A stretch of 64,000 bases of DNA from the NCBI GenBank assembly GCA_036897625.1, contig JAYMTA010000021.1, positions 34,114-98,113 on the forward strand, written 5' to 3'. Made by a program: the position numbers and the translations under genes. The first letter of the stretch is position 1. Each line of letters starts with the position of its first letter. Below, piece by piece: positions 22,601 through 33,801 of this stretch. Source of the stretch: Pelargonium cotyledonis. Its lineage: Eukaryota > Streptophyta > Magnoliopsida > Geraniales > Geraniaceae. The notes beneath the pieces are model-generated. The model was given only the letters and a program-made list of their open reading frames with translations, had not been told where the DNA came from and did no database searches.

Positions 22601-23454
22601 AAATACAGAATCCAAGTACAAGTCTAGCTCTGGGGAAGGTAATTCATTTCTTATTTAATTCAAAGAAGGGTTTCCAGTTTCCGGGTTGGATTTAAGGAAA
22701 AAGAGAGTTCTAAAGGTAAAGACAACGATTCTCCATAGAAGACAAAGATGTCAAGAACAGAGATTGAGCTTAAATACTCATTCTTGGTTTCAAGAATAAG
22801 AAATCTGTAAGTCATTCATTCTCTAATCCAAGTCTTCCTATTTCTACTCTCTAAGAGTCCACTTTAACCATGTACATGGACCTCCTTTTCATGGGGCTGT
22901 ACCGAGTAAGAAAAGTCAGGAATAAGAAGATGGGGAAGAAGAGGCAAGTTTACTTGGCCTTGTACACCTTTATAAGTAAGTAATCAGAAGCCTTCTATAA
23001 AGACTGGTCCTACTGGATACTGGAAGATATTTATCTAATTATTTAAGTGATTCTAGAAAGCAAGAGTAAGGAGAGGTAAGAGGAGTATAGAGCAGTTTTG
23101 GGGAACAAGAAGCCTAGTACCCATAATAGGAATCCGTAAAGGAGTAGTATAGCTCTAAAGACTACAACTAAGATAAGAGTTTTGTAGCTAGGAAAGAAGG
23201 TCTCTCTCATAAAACTCTGGAGGCTATGAATATATAGAGAAGCTGCAGAGTAAAAACATAACTCTTGGGAAACTGAGGGTTAAGAGTAAGAGACAAGCTA
23301 TGATATAGGATAAGAAAAACGGGTATGAGTAAGAAAGTTAGGTCTGAACGAAGTGAGGTAAGAGAGTACTCATTTTTAATGGCTTATATAGAAGATTTCA
23401 TTTTCATTACAAAAACTTTAAAGGATCCTACTGTAAAAGAAGAACACTTTTTCA

Positions 23455-23526
23455 GGGTGTATAGCTCCGCTGGTAGAACATTGAGCTTTTAAGCTAGCAG
23501 CTATAGGTTCAAGTGCAGCCTTGGCT
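23455..23526 (+). pseudogene. tRNA-Lys(UUU)-like element, degenerate
   Basis: GGGTGTATAGCTCCGCTGG and GTAGAAC give a slightly damaged bacterial-type D arm. The anticodon region TTGAG-CTTTTAA-GCTAG shows TTT in the loop position, as in tRNA-Lys, but the stem has two mismatches. AGGTTCAAGTGC is a damaged T arm and the acceptor does not pair. It directly follows the largest purine-rich tract. Confidence 0.45.
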
Positions 23527-25869
23527 AATGAAAGCAAGCTCTTTTTCAGTGATCTAGCTTCTTAGTTTAGACTTTGTATTTTTAGTTTGTTTCCTCTTTC
23601 TCTGTTCTCAGATCCTTTACACTTTATTGGGACCAAGATTTAACCTCGTGAGATTGTTATTACTTACGAGTTTCTACAGAATCTATCCATCTAGGGTAAG
23701 TTAGTAACAGATAGCTCTTCCGTTTCTAGTCGGTAAGTAAGCTTCAGAGTATTGTTAAGCCTTGGAGTGATATTATATCGTGAAATAATAGGAACATAAG
23801 TAAGAAGCAGTAAAGACTTACCTCAGAAACCTTAGATTAACGGAGTACCCCTTTATAAAGAAAACAGGGATAGCGCCTACCTAATACTATAGATCTACTT
23901 TTACTAGATATGATACAAAGTTAGGTTAAAGATTTAATGCAGGACTCTCTTTTCAGGATTAGTTATAAGGTTCTAAATTTAAGAAGTAGTAGCAGAAATT
24001 TTTTAAGGATTTATAAAAATGATTAGATTTTTCATGTGAGCTTTTTGGAATTCCTTTTAATCTGGATCTGGAATAGATGCACAAAGTTGAGTTGGAAAGT
24101 GAGCTACCTTTAATTAGTTAGTCCTGCATTTAACCTTTTCCCTTCACTCTCTGGGAACCCCGACAAAAGGGGAGTATTTTCAGGAAATGTATTAGCTTGC
24201 TAGTTTAAGCCGAGTTCCTAAAAAGTATATCTAGAATACCTGGGAGAGAATTTCGCAAGGGTCTTGTGTCTTGTCTAGAGTGTGTGATCCTTTGGGTTGC
24301 ACAAGTCTGGATCTATTGGTTGGTTTTCTTACTGAATTTCTAGAGCATTACTATTTGAAATGAAAGCAGGAAATCACTATACAAGAAAGGAGGTCCTTAG
24401 TATGCTAGATTTTAGGTAGATTTGTTAGGATATATAAGTAGTTATATTCTATTCAAGAGGTACCTTTGTCAATACGCTTCCTCACTATTTCGCTACAAGG
24501 TTAGCAATTTCATAAGGATCTAGTAGAAATAAAAAAATAATATTAGACGTGATACGGTTCACAAGCAACGTTTGAGAGAGACGACTATCGTACTAAGACT
24601 GTTGGAACCCCTTTTGGACATACTAATCTTGCTTGGTGAGCCCTTTTTGTTTTTCTGATACAGAAATAAGTCACAAGTAATTTTGTAATCTGGGAGTTGC
24701 CTGTTCATATATTTACAGGTTTCGGATTCCTAAATAGAAGGATAAGCAGTGTTCCTTATCAAGAGTAAGATCTAGTTTAATATGAGAAAAGAGCACCCTT
24801 TAGGATATGAGTAATTTCAGAGACGGTATTTAAAAAGGGTACCAAATTGGGACTTCGTAATACTCTTCATGAGCTCGAGAAGCTAAGTTTAGTTTCTTTA
24901 GTCAAAAGTACCTTCACTTGAAAGGAATACATTCTTTTAAGAAAAGAGGAAAGCTCCCTATTTAATACCATTCTAATTTACTCACCCACCGTGATCTAAG
25001 CTAAGAAAACTGTTTTGACAATAAACTAATAGGTACAGGACCCAGGAATAAAAAGGCATCTCTTCTCTGAAAGAGTAGGAATTCTAACAGTACTTTTTTG
25101 AATGTAACAAAGTATAAAACCAAGAATTACATATATAGTTATAAACACAACGCATATTTAAAACAGAAGCTTCCCCAACCCCAAAAGGGAACAAAATAAA
25201 AATCCTGAAGAAGACTACGCAGTTTGTCAGATTTCGGGTATATAGTATAAGTACAGACAGCCCAGGCCTAGAAGGAACCCCATGAATAACTTGCCGGAAG
25301 AAGAGCTAAAGAGAGAGCTTTTTATTTTATAGCAAGTGCTTCATATTAAGGGTTTTCTGGATATTTTTTATTAGGAATTTAAAAGGCCAGGTTAGGAAAA
25401 CTATAATCAGAGAATATGGGGTAAACTTTTAAATTATGAATGAAGCTTTTATTCTTGGATTCTGGATACCGAAATACAAAAATGAGAAAGAAAGTCGTAA
25501 AAAGGGGGTACTAATCAAACACAAAAGCAAACAAGAAGTCATTGGTTTGAATTAAGTAGGCGTATTCTAGGGAAAAACTTTGTTCCATTATATGGGGCTC
25601 TCCTAGATATATATAGATAATAAATCAACGTAGTAGAAGTCTTGTATTGGCCGTATCTTGCCGAGCAATCAGAAGTAATAAAGACGAAAAAGCATGAAAT
25701 TTAATGTGCACAAGTTTTAAGATTCTTACTTTTCCTTTTATCCTATATACAAATAGAAAGCAATCCTCCTTCCTGTATATTTTACAATCTAGTAAGTTTT
25801 TAGTATAGTTTAAAGCGATTAGTTCTGTTTTTATGACTCTGGTTTATAGTAAGTAGTACTTAGATTATG
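23527..25869. other. Spacer, no gene found
   Basis: Nothing recognised; all frames closed. Confidence 0.55.
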
Positions 25870-25931
25870 TGGGGTATAGTTACGTGGTAAAGCATGCGTT
25901 CTTGTTATCCGCGAGTAGGGGTTCAAGAATT
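25870..25931 (+). pseudogene. tRNA-Gln-like element, 3' end lost
   Basis: Begins TGGGGTATAG and continues GTGGTAAAGCA, as plastid tRNA-Gln genes begin. The anticodon region (GCGTT-CTTGTTA-TCCGC) keeps three pairs, and its loop is altered so no anticodon can be trusted. GGGGTTCAAG is half a T arm, and no acceptor partner follows. Compare the better copy at 44405. Confidence 0.4.
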
Positions 25932-28900
25932 AAAGAAGTAGGCTCTCATATGGCCCCCTAAAAGAAAAAATCTCTGATATTTAATAGGTTGGGAGGGGGT
26001 GTATATACTTAAATATTTATGCTTGAATTATAAGAAGTTAGTTGCTATGCAGACCGATCTAACAACCTCTAACTAGTGATCTTGCTTTTCATATTTGATA
26101 CTCAAGATCTTAAAACCTTTCCTTAACCCAAGAACTCTTTTTTCTTAAACATCTGTAAAGTCTATCCAAGTCAAATTACCTTGTACTTGAAATCCTTAAA
26201 CAAAAAGCTACGAATATAACTTACTTATTTTGAGAACTAATTAGGTCCCTTGAATTATTATCTATTACTACTCATAAATACCTTGTACGAGATTCCTTTA
26301 GTCCAATTGCCTAATTGTTAGATCTGACTACTGCACCTCTTGCTTCTTACCCGGGTATTACTAACTTCGGAAAAGGTAAATGAAGCTTGCCTGGTTCACG
26401 AACAAGTCCATCAAATCTTGTTAAGCTTTTCACTAAGTCCTCAGAAAGAGTCTACTTCAACTAGCTTTTCTAATTTGTTTCTTTGAAAGCTGTATCATTC
26501 GTTATAAACTCTTCATTTTAGATTCATGAAGAGTTGTAAACCAGAGGGTTTCTGTTTTGTTCTTATAGGTTTTTCATGTTTACTCGATTTGGAAAAATCC
26601 TGTAATAAGAAGTTAGGGAAAAGTAGGTATAGTTAGTCATTCAAGTACGCTTTTAAATAAGCTATTCGGTAAGGTCACTCTTATGCCTTTTTATTTACAC
26701 TCGAGGGCGCCGTTCCCCGTTATCCCTGTATCTATTTAGAAAGTATCGTGGAATCTAGTACTAACACTGCGAATTAGTCAATAAAATTTAGTATAGACTC
26801 CCTTAAATACGTACGGAAAGGTCCCAATTAGATAATTTTGTTGGGGCACGCCGGATAAATAAAAACCTCTTATACAGGAATTTCGAAAAGTGTGAGACTT
26901 ACTAAAAGATATGGTCCAAGGTTTACAGATTATGACTTGTATGCATGATTTACAAAAAGGAAAGTTATAGTTTTAATAATATATTTTCCTATAACCCGAG
27001 CTGCTTAGTAGTGAGTGAAGTTCTAAAGGTAATATATTCATAGTCTTAACTTTACTTTGTACCTAATCTGGGCATTCGGCATTATGAAGAATATTAGCCC
27101 TAAGAAGTATACAATAGCATTTACAATAGCACATCCCACAGTTATGAATAAGCATAAAGTCCTTTATATTTAACTATACACTAGAATCTTAAAGAAATAG
27201 AGCGGCAACCCAGCTGTTACAAGTTAAAAAGGCCCCTAAACACCAGGGTTTCACAGACAAAAATCGTTCTTGACCAGATTTCAAAAATGAAGTTACAAAA
27301 ACTTTAGACTCTTTAGCTACCCTCTAATTCGATACCTGTAGATGACTGAACAGGGGTTTCCCCACTTAAGAGAGCCCTCTTCTATCTGGCGTAAAGCATA
27401 ACTTCGGTGGGAATTATATAGGAGACTCTAAGAAACTGCGGCGGATCTTTTTTCCATACAGGACAGAAGGTTCTAAACAGTATACTCGAGCTATTCCCAT
27501 GAGAAAGACATAGCACTTAATAAAAAGTGGATACTGAACTCCCACGTACTCCTTCCATATCCTTAATTACACCACCAACGCCTATTTAAGAGTCTAAGTA
27601 TGATTTTTTCGGGTTTAATAATATACACGTTCTAACTTGTTTCGTCGAGTTCCGTAATTCGAATTCTACTTACATGTGTTTTAAATATTAGATATTGGCT
27701 TAATTAATCCTTTAGCTGTTGCTTCTTGGAGACAAGAGAAATATAGAGTTCAAAGTATACAACCTAGTAAAGATAAGACCAACACAGACCTTCTTGCTAG
27801 ATATTACTCTTCGTTGGTACAAAGCTATTGATAAAATTAAATAAATACCTAAAATGGGGCCGGAATAAAACACAGAATACTAATTTAGACTTTTATGGTT
27901 CATAAACTAATCTAGGGTTTTAGCTAGCTTCAAAGTATATTTATATCCGTGCAAAAAAAAGAGAAAGTTATAAATATACGTTTTTGTTAATAATTTCATG
28001 TGCTACAGTTACACTACTTTTATTTAATGAGAGTCATTTAACTAGGATACTCTTTCTTGAGATTAACAAAAGGTGTTATTACTGAACGAACAGTAAAACT
28101 AAACTTTATTACATCCACAGTTTAAATTTTTATTAAGGAACATTTTATAACTACACTTTAATTAAATTACTATCACGCAGTATGCCTACTTGAAAAATGA
28201 ACTTCCCAAGAGGACTTCTATAATTCCTAGGGTGTGTTAGCTCCAGGTTCTACAGGTATGGATTAGCTATCTTGGAATTCTTATATAAGTTACTGGATCC
28301 AAGGGAACTCAGGCAAATCGCTGGACAAAAAGAGAATACTACTTCAAACGAAAGTCTTTTAACAGAACAGAAGCTAAAACAGGATTAAAAGCTCCTCATC
28401 TATAGATATTCTTTACACTAATTTAAAATTACAGCATTCGAGCCCTTATTTGTGTAATCCAGTTTTCAGGGTTAATACCGCGGGTCCTTCAAAAACAGGA
28501 ACTCCTTTCAAAAGGTAAAACCCACTGGGTTATAATCCTAACCTGAGACTTAATTACAAAATTAGTTGGAGTCTTTTTTATTTACTTTACTGTATTCTAT
28601 AGTAGAAAAGACTTCCTTAGTTCTTCGTACTTCTATATTTTAAGATCCTAAATCCTACTAACGTATAAATTAGGCAAATGCTAATACTTTTTCTAACTTA
28701 ACTACTACATATTACTTGTCAACCAGAAGTCTTTCATACTGGCCCCTTTAGTATAGTAGGATCTGAGAACTTAATAAAGAGGTTAGCCTTCTAAGATAAT
28801 TAAGGAATTCTAAAAAAAGTAGTTAACCAGTACTACTAGGGTCTCTATGTTATTATTTAAAATCTGATTTCCAAAATAAGGACGCCGTCAGACAATAAAG

Positions 28901-29033
28901 ATACTGGGTATAGTAATTGCCAGGTAAAATCATCTAAATAGAAAAACAAGGATCTCTTCTAATAATCTAATCTATAAAGTAAGGTATACGGCTTATACCA
29001 AATGGACTCGGAAACTTTGATTAATAGATATAA
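25932..29033. other. Spacer with one dispersed repeat copy
   Basis: Contains the first copy of a 35-bp dispersed repeat (26189-26223) and a 12-bp tandem (ACAATAGCATTT/ACAATAGCACAT, 27111-27134). GGGTGTGTTAGCTCCAGG at 28230 looks like a tRNA 5' half, but nothing follows it. No gene. Confidence 0.5.
26189..26223 (+). repeat. Dispersed 35-bp repeat, copy 1
   Basis: Matches 63402-63436 in the same orientation with two mismatches over 35 bases (shared cores GAAATCCTTAAACAAAA and GCTACGAATAT). The flanks do not match. No function is visible. Confidence 0.6.
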
Positions 29034-29096
29034 CCATGTTAGAACAATGCAATTTTAGCTAAATCCCAAGGGTTCGAGTCTTGTCATATAACATAG
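29034..29096 (+). pseudogene. Degenerate tRNA-like element
   Basis: T arm CAAGG-GTTCGAG-TCTTG (29067-29083) pairs five bases with one wobble, and GTTAGAACAATGC upstream resembles the 3' side of a D arm. The anticodon part (CAATTTTAGCTAAAT) does not form a standard arm. Isotype unknown. Confidence 0.35.
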
Positions 29097-29236
29097 AATC
29101 CCAATTTGTAAACCGGATTAGCTTTAGGCTTCTTTTAAGGTTTTGCTATCGATTGAGGATCGCTTTTACTTATGCTTGACTTATGTGTCGACTCAGCTTT
29201 TGGCCTTTTAAACAAAATAAATTGAAGAAGGCTCTA

Positions 29237-29452
29237 TTAGTGTAAATTTTTAGTTTTTAGATAATCGTAGATACCGGAGGGGCACACCTCTCGAAGTAAG
29301 AATTTTTTAAGGGTATTCTTGGATTGGTTCTTTTCATCGATTTCCTTTCCTGGTACCTCCTGAAAGTATTTAAGTTTTAAAAGAATTCTCGTGGAGTCAC
29401 ATGGAGATTTCCTGATTATTTCTTTACCGGTTACTGTCAGCTTCTTTACCAA
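29237..29452 (-). CDS. Doubtful 71-codon Lys-rich ORF
   Basis: Opens after TAG with a possible TTG start at 29452 and contains no Met codon. The product is rich in Lys and Glu and looks more protein-like than most chance frames here (KEIDEKNQSKNTLKKFLLRE near the middle). No motif, no membrane segment and no ribosome site seen. It may be another remnant of Lys-rich coding sequence. Unlikely to be a complete gene. Confidence 0.2.
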   Translation of the reverse strand: MVKKLTVTGKEIIRKSPCDSTRILLKLKYFQEVPGKEIDEKNQSKNTLKKFLLREVCPSGIYDYLKTKNLH

Positions 29453-30103
29453 TACCTTGCCCTATACTCTTTTAGTATTGATCCCTTAACTAATATGCTT
29501 ATACAAATAACCCCAAACAAAAGGAATCTTTATCATAAGAGCTCCTTGAATTTTTGAGAAAGAAAATTGGTGGATATCCTAATAAAAACCTGTTTTTAGA
29601 TTAAAATAAAGGGTATACCCGAACCTCATTAAACTTATATCCTCGACTCAAGAGGCACTTTAAACGTGAAGTTGTTCTAATCTGAATCTTGAAAAAGGAT
29701 CTGAAATTCGTATTGTAGAGATATCTCCGAGATAAAAAACTCGCTTTAGTATGGTACTTGTATTTTAACTGTTCTCTATTAAAAATTTTTTGTTATATAG
29801 CGCAGAGCTAAACATCCTGTCTTTCTTAATGCTACTATTTTAAACTCATTAAGACCAGGAAAAAGCATTTCAAAAATTCAAGGGAATCCCTTAATCTAAA
29901 CTTCTATTCAAAAAAGCCTATCAAAGGAAATTTACAAGCACCGGCGGTTCTTTATATGAATAATTAAAAACTGGGTCCCCTTAGTTGTTTTAGTTATATG
30001 ATCAGAACGAGGGATCAGTGCCTTTTTCTAGGGTCTTCCTATCCCTTTTAATATTAAACCCCTTGAATAAAAAAAGCATGCGCACAATGCTAAAGAGCGT
30101 CTA
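29453..30103. other. Spacer upstream of trnM
   Basis: AT-rich; nothing recognised. Confidence 0.55.
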
Positions 30104-30132
30104 TTACTTTTTATTTTTATAAAGAATATACT
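30104..30132 (+). promoter_or_regulatory. Possible bacterial-type promoter of trnM
   Basis: TATACT at 30127-30132 fits a -10 box and lies about 31 bases before the tRNA. TTACTT at 30104-30109, 17 bases further upstream, is only a half match to a -35 box. In such AT-rich DNA these matches arise easily, and organelle tRNA genes often need no upstream box. Confidence 0.2.
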
Positions 30133-30163
30133 CTAAATTTTAGATTCTATTATTCTGTTTTTG

Positions 30164-30190
30164 ACCTACTTAACTCAGTGGTTAGAGTGT

Positions 30191-30236
<46 letters not shown>
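30164..30236 (+). tRNA. trnM-CAU: tRNA-Met(CAU), elongator, plastid type, intact
   Basis: Inserts internal methionine during organelle translation. All four helices can be drawn without a mismatch. The 7-bp acceptor is ACCTACT (30164-30170) with AGTAGGT (30229-30235), discriminator A at 30236. The D stem is ACTC/GAGT around loop AGTGGTTA. The anticodon stem (30190-30194 with 30202-30206, closing T-G wobble) has loop TTCATAC and anticodon CAT at 30197-30199. The T stem is ATTGG/CCAAT with loop TTCAAAT. CCA is not encoded. It has the acceptor, T arm and CATACGGCG region known from green-lineage plastid elongator trnM and its plant mitochondrial copies. It stands alone, with no gene seen for many kilobases on either side, and is the only tRNA here without structural damage. 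Function as a gene is inferred from structure; isotype is secure, compartment is inference. Confidence 0.92.
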
Positions 30237-30238
<2 letters not shown>

Positions 30239-32337
30239 CCCGCTCTGGATTCTGGTTGTACATTTTAAGTATTGCTAAAAGGGTTTTGTATAAAGAAATG
30301 AAGGTTGCCTCCTTGTTGAGATAGAAAAGGGTTGGTAAAGTTTATGTGAACAGAACTTGAATATATATATATTTTTTTTAATTTCAGTGTTAGGTTTTTA
30401 GGAAACGAGATACTCGTAAAGTTTATATTCTTAAAATGGGACCATACTACCCTTTACAAATACACGGGGTAGGGAGAGAAATTAAGTCAGTTGGAGCACA
30501 GTTATAGATTTGAAACAAAAAGAAGAATAAAAAAGCCTAATGCGAAGGCCGAGGGTCGGTGCTAGACCCAGGAGAGACTCGTACGTTAGTAAAAAAAGAA
30601 GTTAGTTGTTAAATGTAAAAGAGCCTTTATCGGAGACATACGTATCTAAGTAATAATAAGCTCTTCCGGTAAACACAAGTTACTGAGGATACCCTTTATA
30701 ATAGTTTCTCCCAGCGAAATCGTTTATATAGTAGCAGGAAACTCTGAAACTCGGGTTTTAGAATATCCACCCTTTCTATCAAACCTCAAATTTCTTAATT
30801 ATGTAATCTGAGAACGTGGAAAGACGAAAATCTAAAGTAATCCATCTCCCTCTGGAGTCAAAAGGTTCAAACCTTTGCATGTGTTGGGAAGAGGGGCTCG
30901 CTTTTACCATAAAATGAAATAGGAATACTCTTTATTTATTAGGTCTACAGAAAGATCCATAGGGGTATAACCCGTGCACTTAAGAAAATTCTTCGTTTAC
31001 CTATGATAATTCTTGGAATTCAAAACACCCGGGGACTTAGGATCCAAAAAGACTAGAACTCCCCCGTATGTATAAAATACAATGAGAAGCCTTCTATATC
31101 ACCGGGTAAATAAAAGAATTAGAACCTTGTGAGCGCCCGTCTAGATTGTTTTTTCTAAAGCTTTTCTTGGGCTTTTACTCTCTCGACTCATATGAAATAA
31201 TGCCCAAAAACTAATCCATACTGACTGGCAATTAAAACAATAAGGAATAGCATATAGTTGCTAATGGAATCCCTTTCATAATAGAGAAGCTTGGCCTGTT
31301 TTAACAGAGTTTTGCGTTCACGAGCATGAGTTTCTAACTAAGCTTTTAAGTAAGGGATTGCTATGGAGACCCCTATTACATACAATACAGGAATGTCGAA
31401 AGAACACAAAAGTGTACTCAAATAAGGGGTCTTACTTTTTTAGCAGGGGGAGTTATCTAGGATAAGCTGGGGTTCCTTTTGGTCTTTAGTACGAATATGC
31501 AGTTATTTCCTGACATCAGCGGAAAATGGGTACCTTTACCTTGAACATTTTTAATAAAGAGCCCAGCACTATATAAAGGTGAGCTTTCTGCGTGAGTATA
31601 ATAATACATAGCTATAAGGATTCCCTTTTTCTTAGTGAGAGCCGAGGAAGGATGTTAATAAGAACCAGACCTTGACGTTTCTTCGTAAAGCTTTCTTAAC
31701 TTCGAAATCTCTTTATCTAAATGATTTGAGTTTCTTCTGTTTCTTTCAGCAAATATAGGAGGGAGAGTCTTTTAATAAATACTGAAGGGCTTCTTTTGCC
31801 CTTATATTTTAAAGAATAGGTTAGCTGATGGTCTAGTCTGTATAGGATATGAGGCCTGTCCGGTCTCTTAATTTAAGTGGTTCTAATTAAATGTTATAAA
31901 TATGTATTTTTGTACTTGAATTAGTGAGTTCCTTAAGACTTCTAGCTTATTTATTACTTTATTCTTTTAGTTCTAAGCGGATTCTTTATAGCATGAGAGG
32001 GGTTTTTGCTTTTCGAGTATAGGGATAAATTTCCTGTGAAATAAATTTAAATTAGTGTTTCCTCTTTAGTGTTTAGCGAAGCTCGGGCATTTGAACTTTT
32101 AATGTTCATGATATGTAGTAGCAAACCCTAAACTTCCTTGGTGTAAATAACAGCTTTCCCCTTTCCTAACACTTTGTCCTCAATTCTTTATAAGTTAAGA
32201 CTGAAGAGAAGCTAAGACTAAAAGACCTTCGTTCAAGAAAGTGGTATCCATCCGCCCTTTCTTGGATACAAATCCTGGGAATTTAGTAATAAAGAAGAGA
32301 GTGGAAATAGGGGGTTCCTTAGGTTTAGACTTTTTAG
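30237..32337. other. Spacer downstream of trnM
   Basis: (AT)6 followed by a run of eight T lies at 30361-30379, too far from trnM and without a stem to be a terminator. AAAGG-TTCAAA-CCTTT at 30863-30878 is a five-pair T-arm-like hairpin with a six-base loop, and has no other tRNA parts around it. No gene. Confidence 0.5.
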
Positions 32338-32480
32338 TATAGACTCATAAGAAAGGTTTCCAGTTTCTGCTTTTTCAGGTTTAAGTCTTTTAGGGGAAAT
32401 ACCCGGGTAAGGCTTTTGCTAGTTATAGGAATCCTAAGAATAAAGTAAGGTCTAGGAAGGGTTTTAAGCCAGGGGTTGTC
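32338..32480 (+). repeat. Purine-rich tract (family member 6)
   Basis: AAGAAAGGTTTCCAGTTTC (32349-32367) matches 22663-22681 at 18 of 19 bases and reads in the same frame there (RKVSSF against RRVSSF). A second short frame in another phase gives a basic peptide with SRKGFKPGVVKF. The longest open stretch is 36 codons. A fragment of the Lys-rich family. Confidence 0.35.
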
Positions 32481-33615
32481 AAATTCTAAAGAAATCCTAG
32501 TCGATACCTTATTGGGTTAGCTTAAACTAGACAGGAGATTCATAACTATATGTAAGTAAGTATACTTTTAAGTATAAGAAATGGAAATGAATAAGTAAAG
32601 CAACTCTAAATCTTAGGCTTTTATGAACATAAGATTCTTAATTTGATTACGGATATATTCATTTATGGCACACCTTCCTGTATATGTATAAATTGCAAGA
32701 GTCTCATCTGTATAACCTGACTTTTTAGATTGTTGTGTAACTAAAACTTGACAGATTTTCCTTTGTCTTATTACGAGGAAGTTCCTAAAAAAGAGAAAAC
32801 AAGCAAGCTTGCCTTTGATTGGATTTAGGAATACATATTAAATAGAACAGTGCCACAGTTTTCTTATCTAAGGTTTATTGCGGGTTTGGGTACCTAGCTT
32901 TCAAAGGAGCTAATTCCCTTTTGTTAAGCCTTTCCTTCGGACTAATTAGTAGCTCTTACTTGGAACCCACTAAAGCTCTAAAACCCTTCTTGAAATTGAA
33001 AGCCTTACGCTTAGTCTCTATCTTACTCTTATTAATTTAATCCGCAAAGCTTTCTTCAAAGCTGAAATCTCAATTTCCTATACTCGGACTCGGTTCTAGA
33101 AACTCTTCTTACCTGAAATGTTACACCCGCCTCACTCAAGTAGCAGCTATCTTAATTCATTTCGAGGTAGTAGACCCACTGACTTATATAGAGCATCCCG
33201 ATCTAGTAAGCAAATAAGCAAAAAGAGAAGACCTGGCTCTAGCAAACTTAACTTACAACTTTCTTACCAGAAATTCCTTTTTTGGTTATTCAGATTTTGA
33301 CTCCTGTAAAATAAATAAAACTCAATTTCTTAATGGATCAAAATGAAGCAAGATCGTTAGAGCTTGTAGAGTCTAGATAACTTGTTCCCTAGGATTGACT
33401 TTCTTTATACAAGGTAACCTCTGGTTGATTGGTGTTTTTAGTTTGCTTCTTGTAAATAAAGTATCTTGCTCTAGCCTTCCCCAGTCTTTGTTAAGAAACG
33501 ACTCCTATTTTAGAGTTTCTGCTCTAGTTTTCCAAGCTTTGTAATGTTAACTTCCCATAAAACCCCATCTCCTCTATACAAGACAAGGACAGGAGTTCAC
33601 TTGACTTGCTCCTAA
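32481..33615. other. Spacer, no gene found
   Basis: A 60-codon ATG frame at 33118 is basic and Ser-rich but unsupported. Nothing else. Confidence 0.5.
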
Positions 33616-33798
33616 CAAGAATTCCTTAAGAAGACTAAGGCTATAGGTATTAAGAAGATACCAATACAGAGTACAGAAGCAGGAAAGACAGGAGGCCCCT
33701 ACTATATACTACAAGAGAAAGATTGCCTTATAGATTTTACACCCTTTTTAGTCAAAAAGGAAGAGGTAAAAACTCACGAAAAAGGAAGACATATCGAT
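33616..33798 (+). pseudogene. 61-codon Lys-rich frame without start (family member 7)
   Basis: The frame opens after TAA at 33613 and closes at TAA 33799. The first part carries the family theme (KKTKAIGIKKIP). The second part is mixed with GGPYYILQEKDCLIDFTPF, then ends Lys/Glu-rich. There is no ATG, GTG or TTG codon, so it is not a whole gene. The nucleotide words AAGACTAAGGCTATAGG and GGTATTAAGAAG match the tract at 22157. The change from basic repeats to a mixed sequence resembles the minus-strand frame at 831-1082, which may hint that family members share this layout. No homolog recognised. Confidence 0.35.
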
Positions 33799-33801
33799 TA
33801 A

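Larger units (their letters stand above)
21900..23345 (+). repeat. Largest purine-rich phased tract (family member 5)
   Basis: Built from recurring words such as GGTATAGCT, GGTCTAGCT, AAGACTAAGAAG and ACAAGTACAAGT. CAAGTACAAGTCTAG (22612-22626) recurs as ACAAGTACAAGTCTAA at 53309. GTACAAGT also occurs at 22039. The best frame (22157 onward) is strongly phased: stops are nearly absent to 22597 while the other two frames are full of TAA and TAG. An 8-bp tandem (AGAATTAA twice, 21923-21938) lies at its start. A Lys-like tRNA remnant follows at 23455. Confidence 0.5.

Noticed and set aside
28230-28270. GGGTGTGTTAGCTCCAGG as a tRNA start
   Set aside because: Resembles the 23455 element only over about 14 bases; nothing tRNA-like follows.
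30361-30379. (AT)6 plus eight T as a terminator for trnM
   Set aside because: More than 120 bases downstream and without a GC-containing stem.
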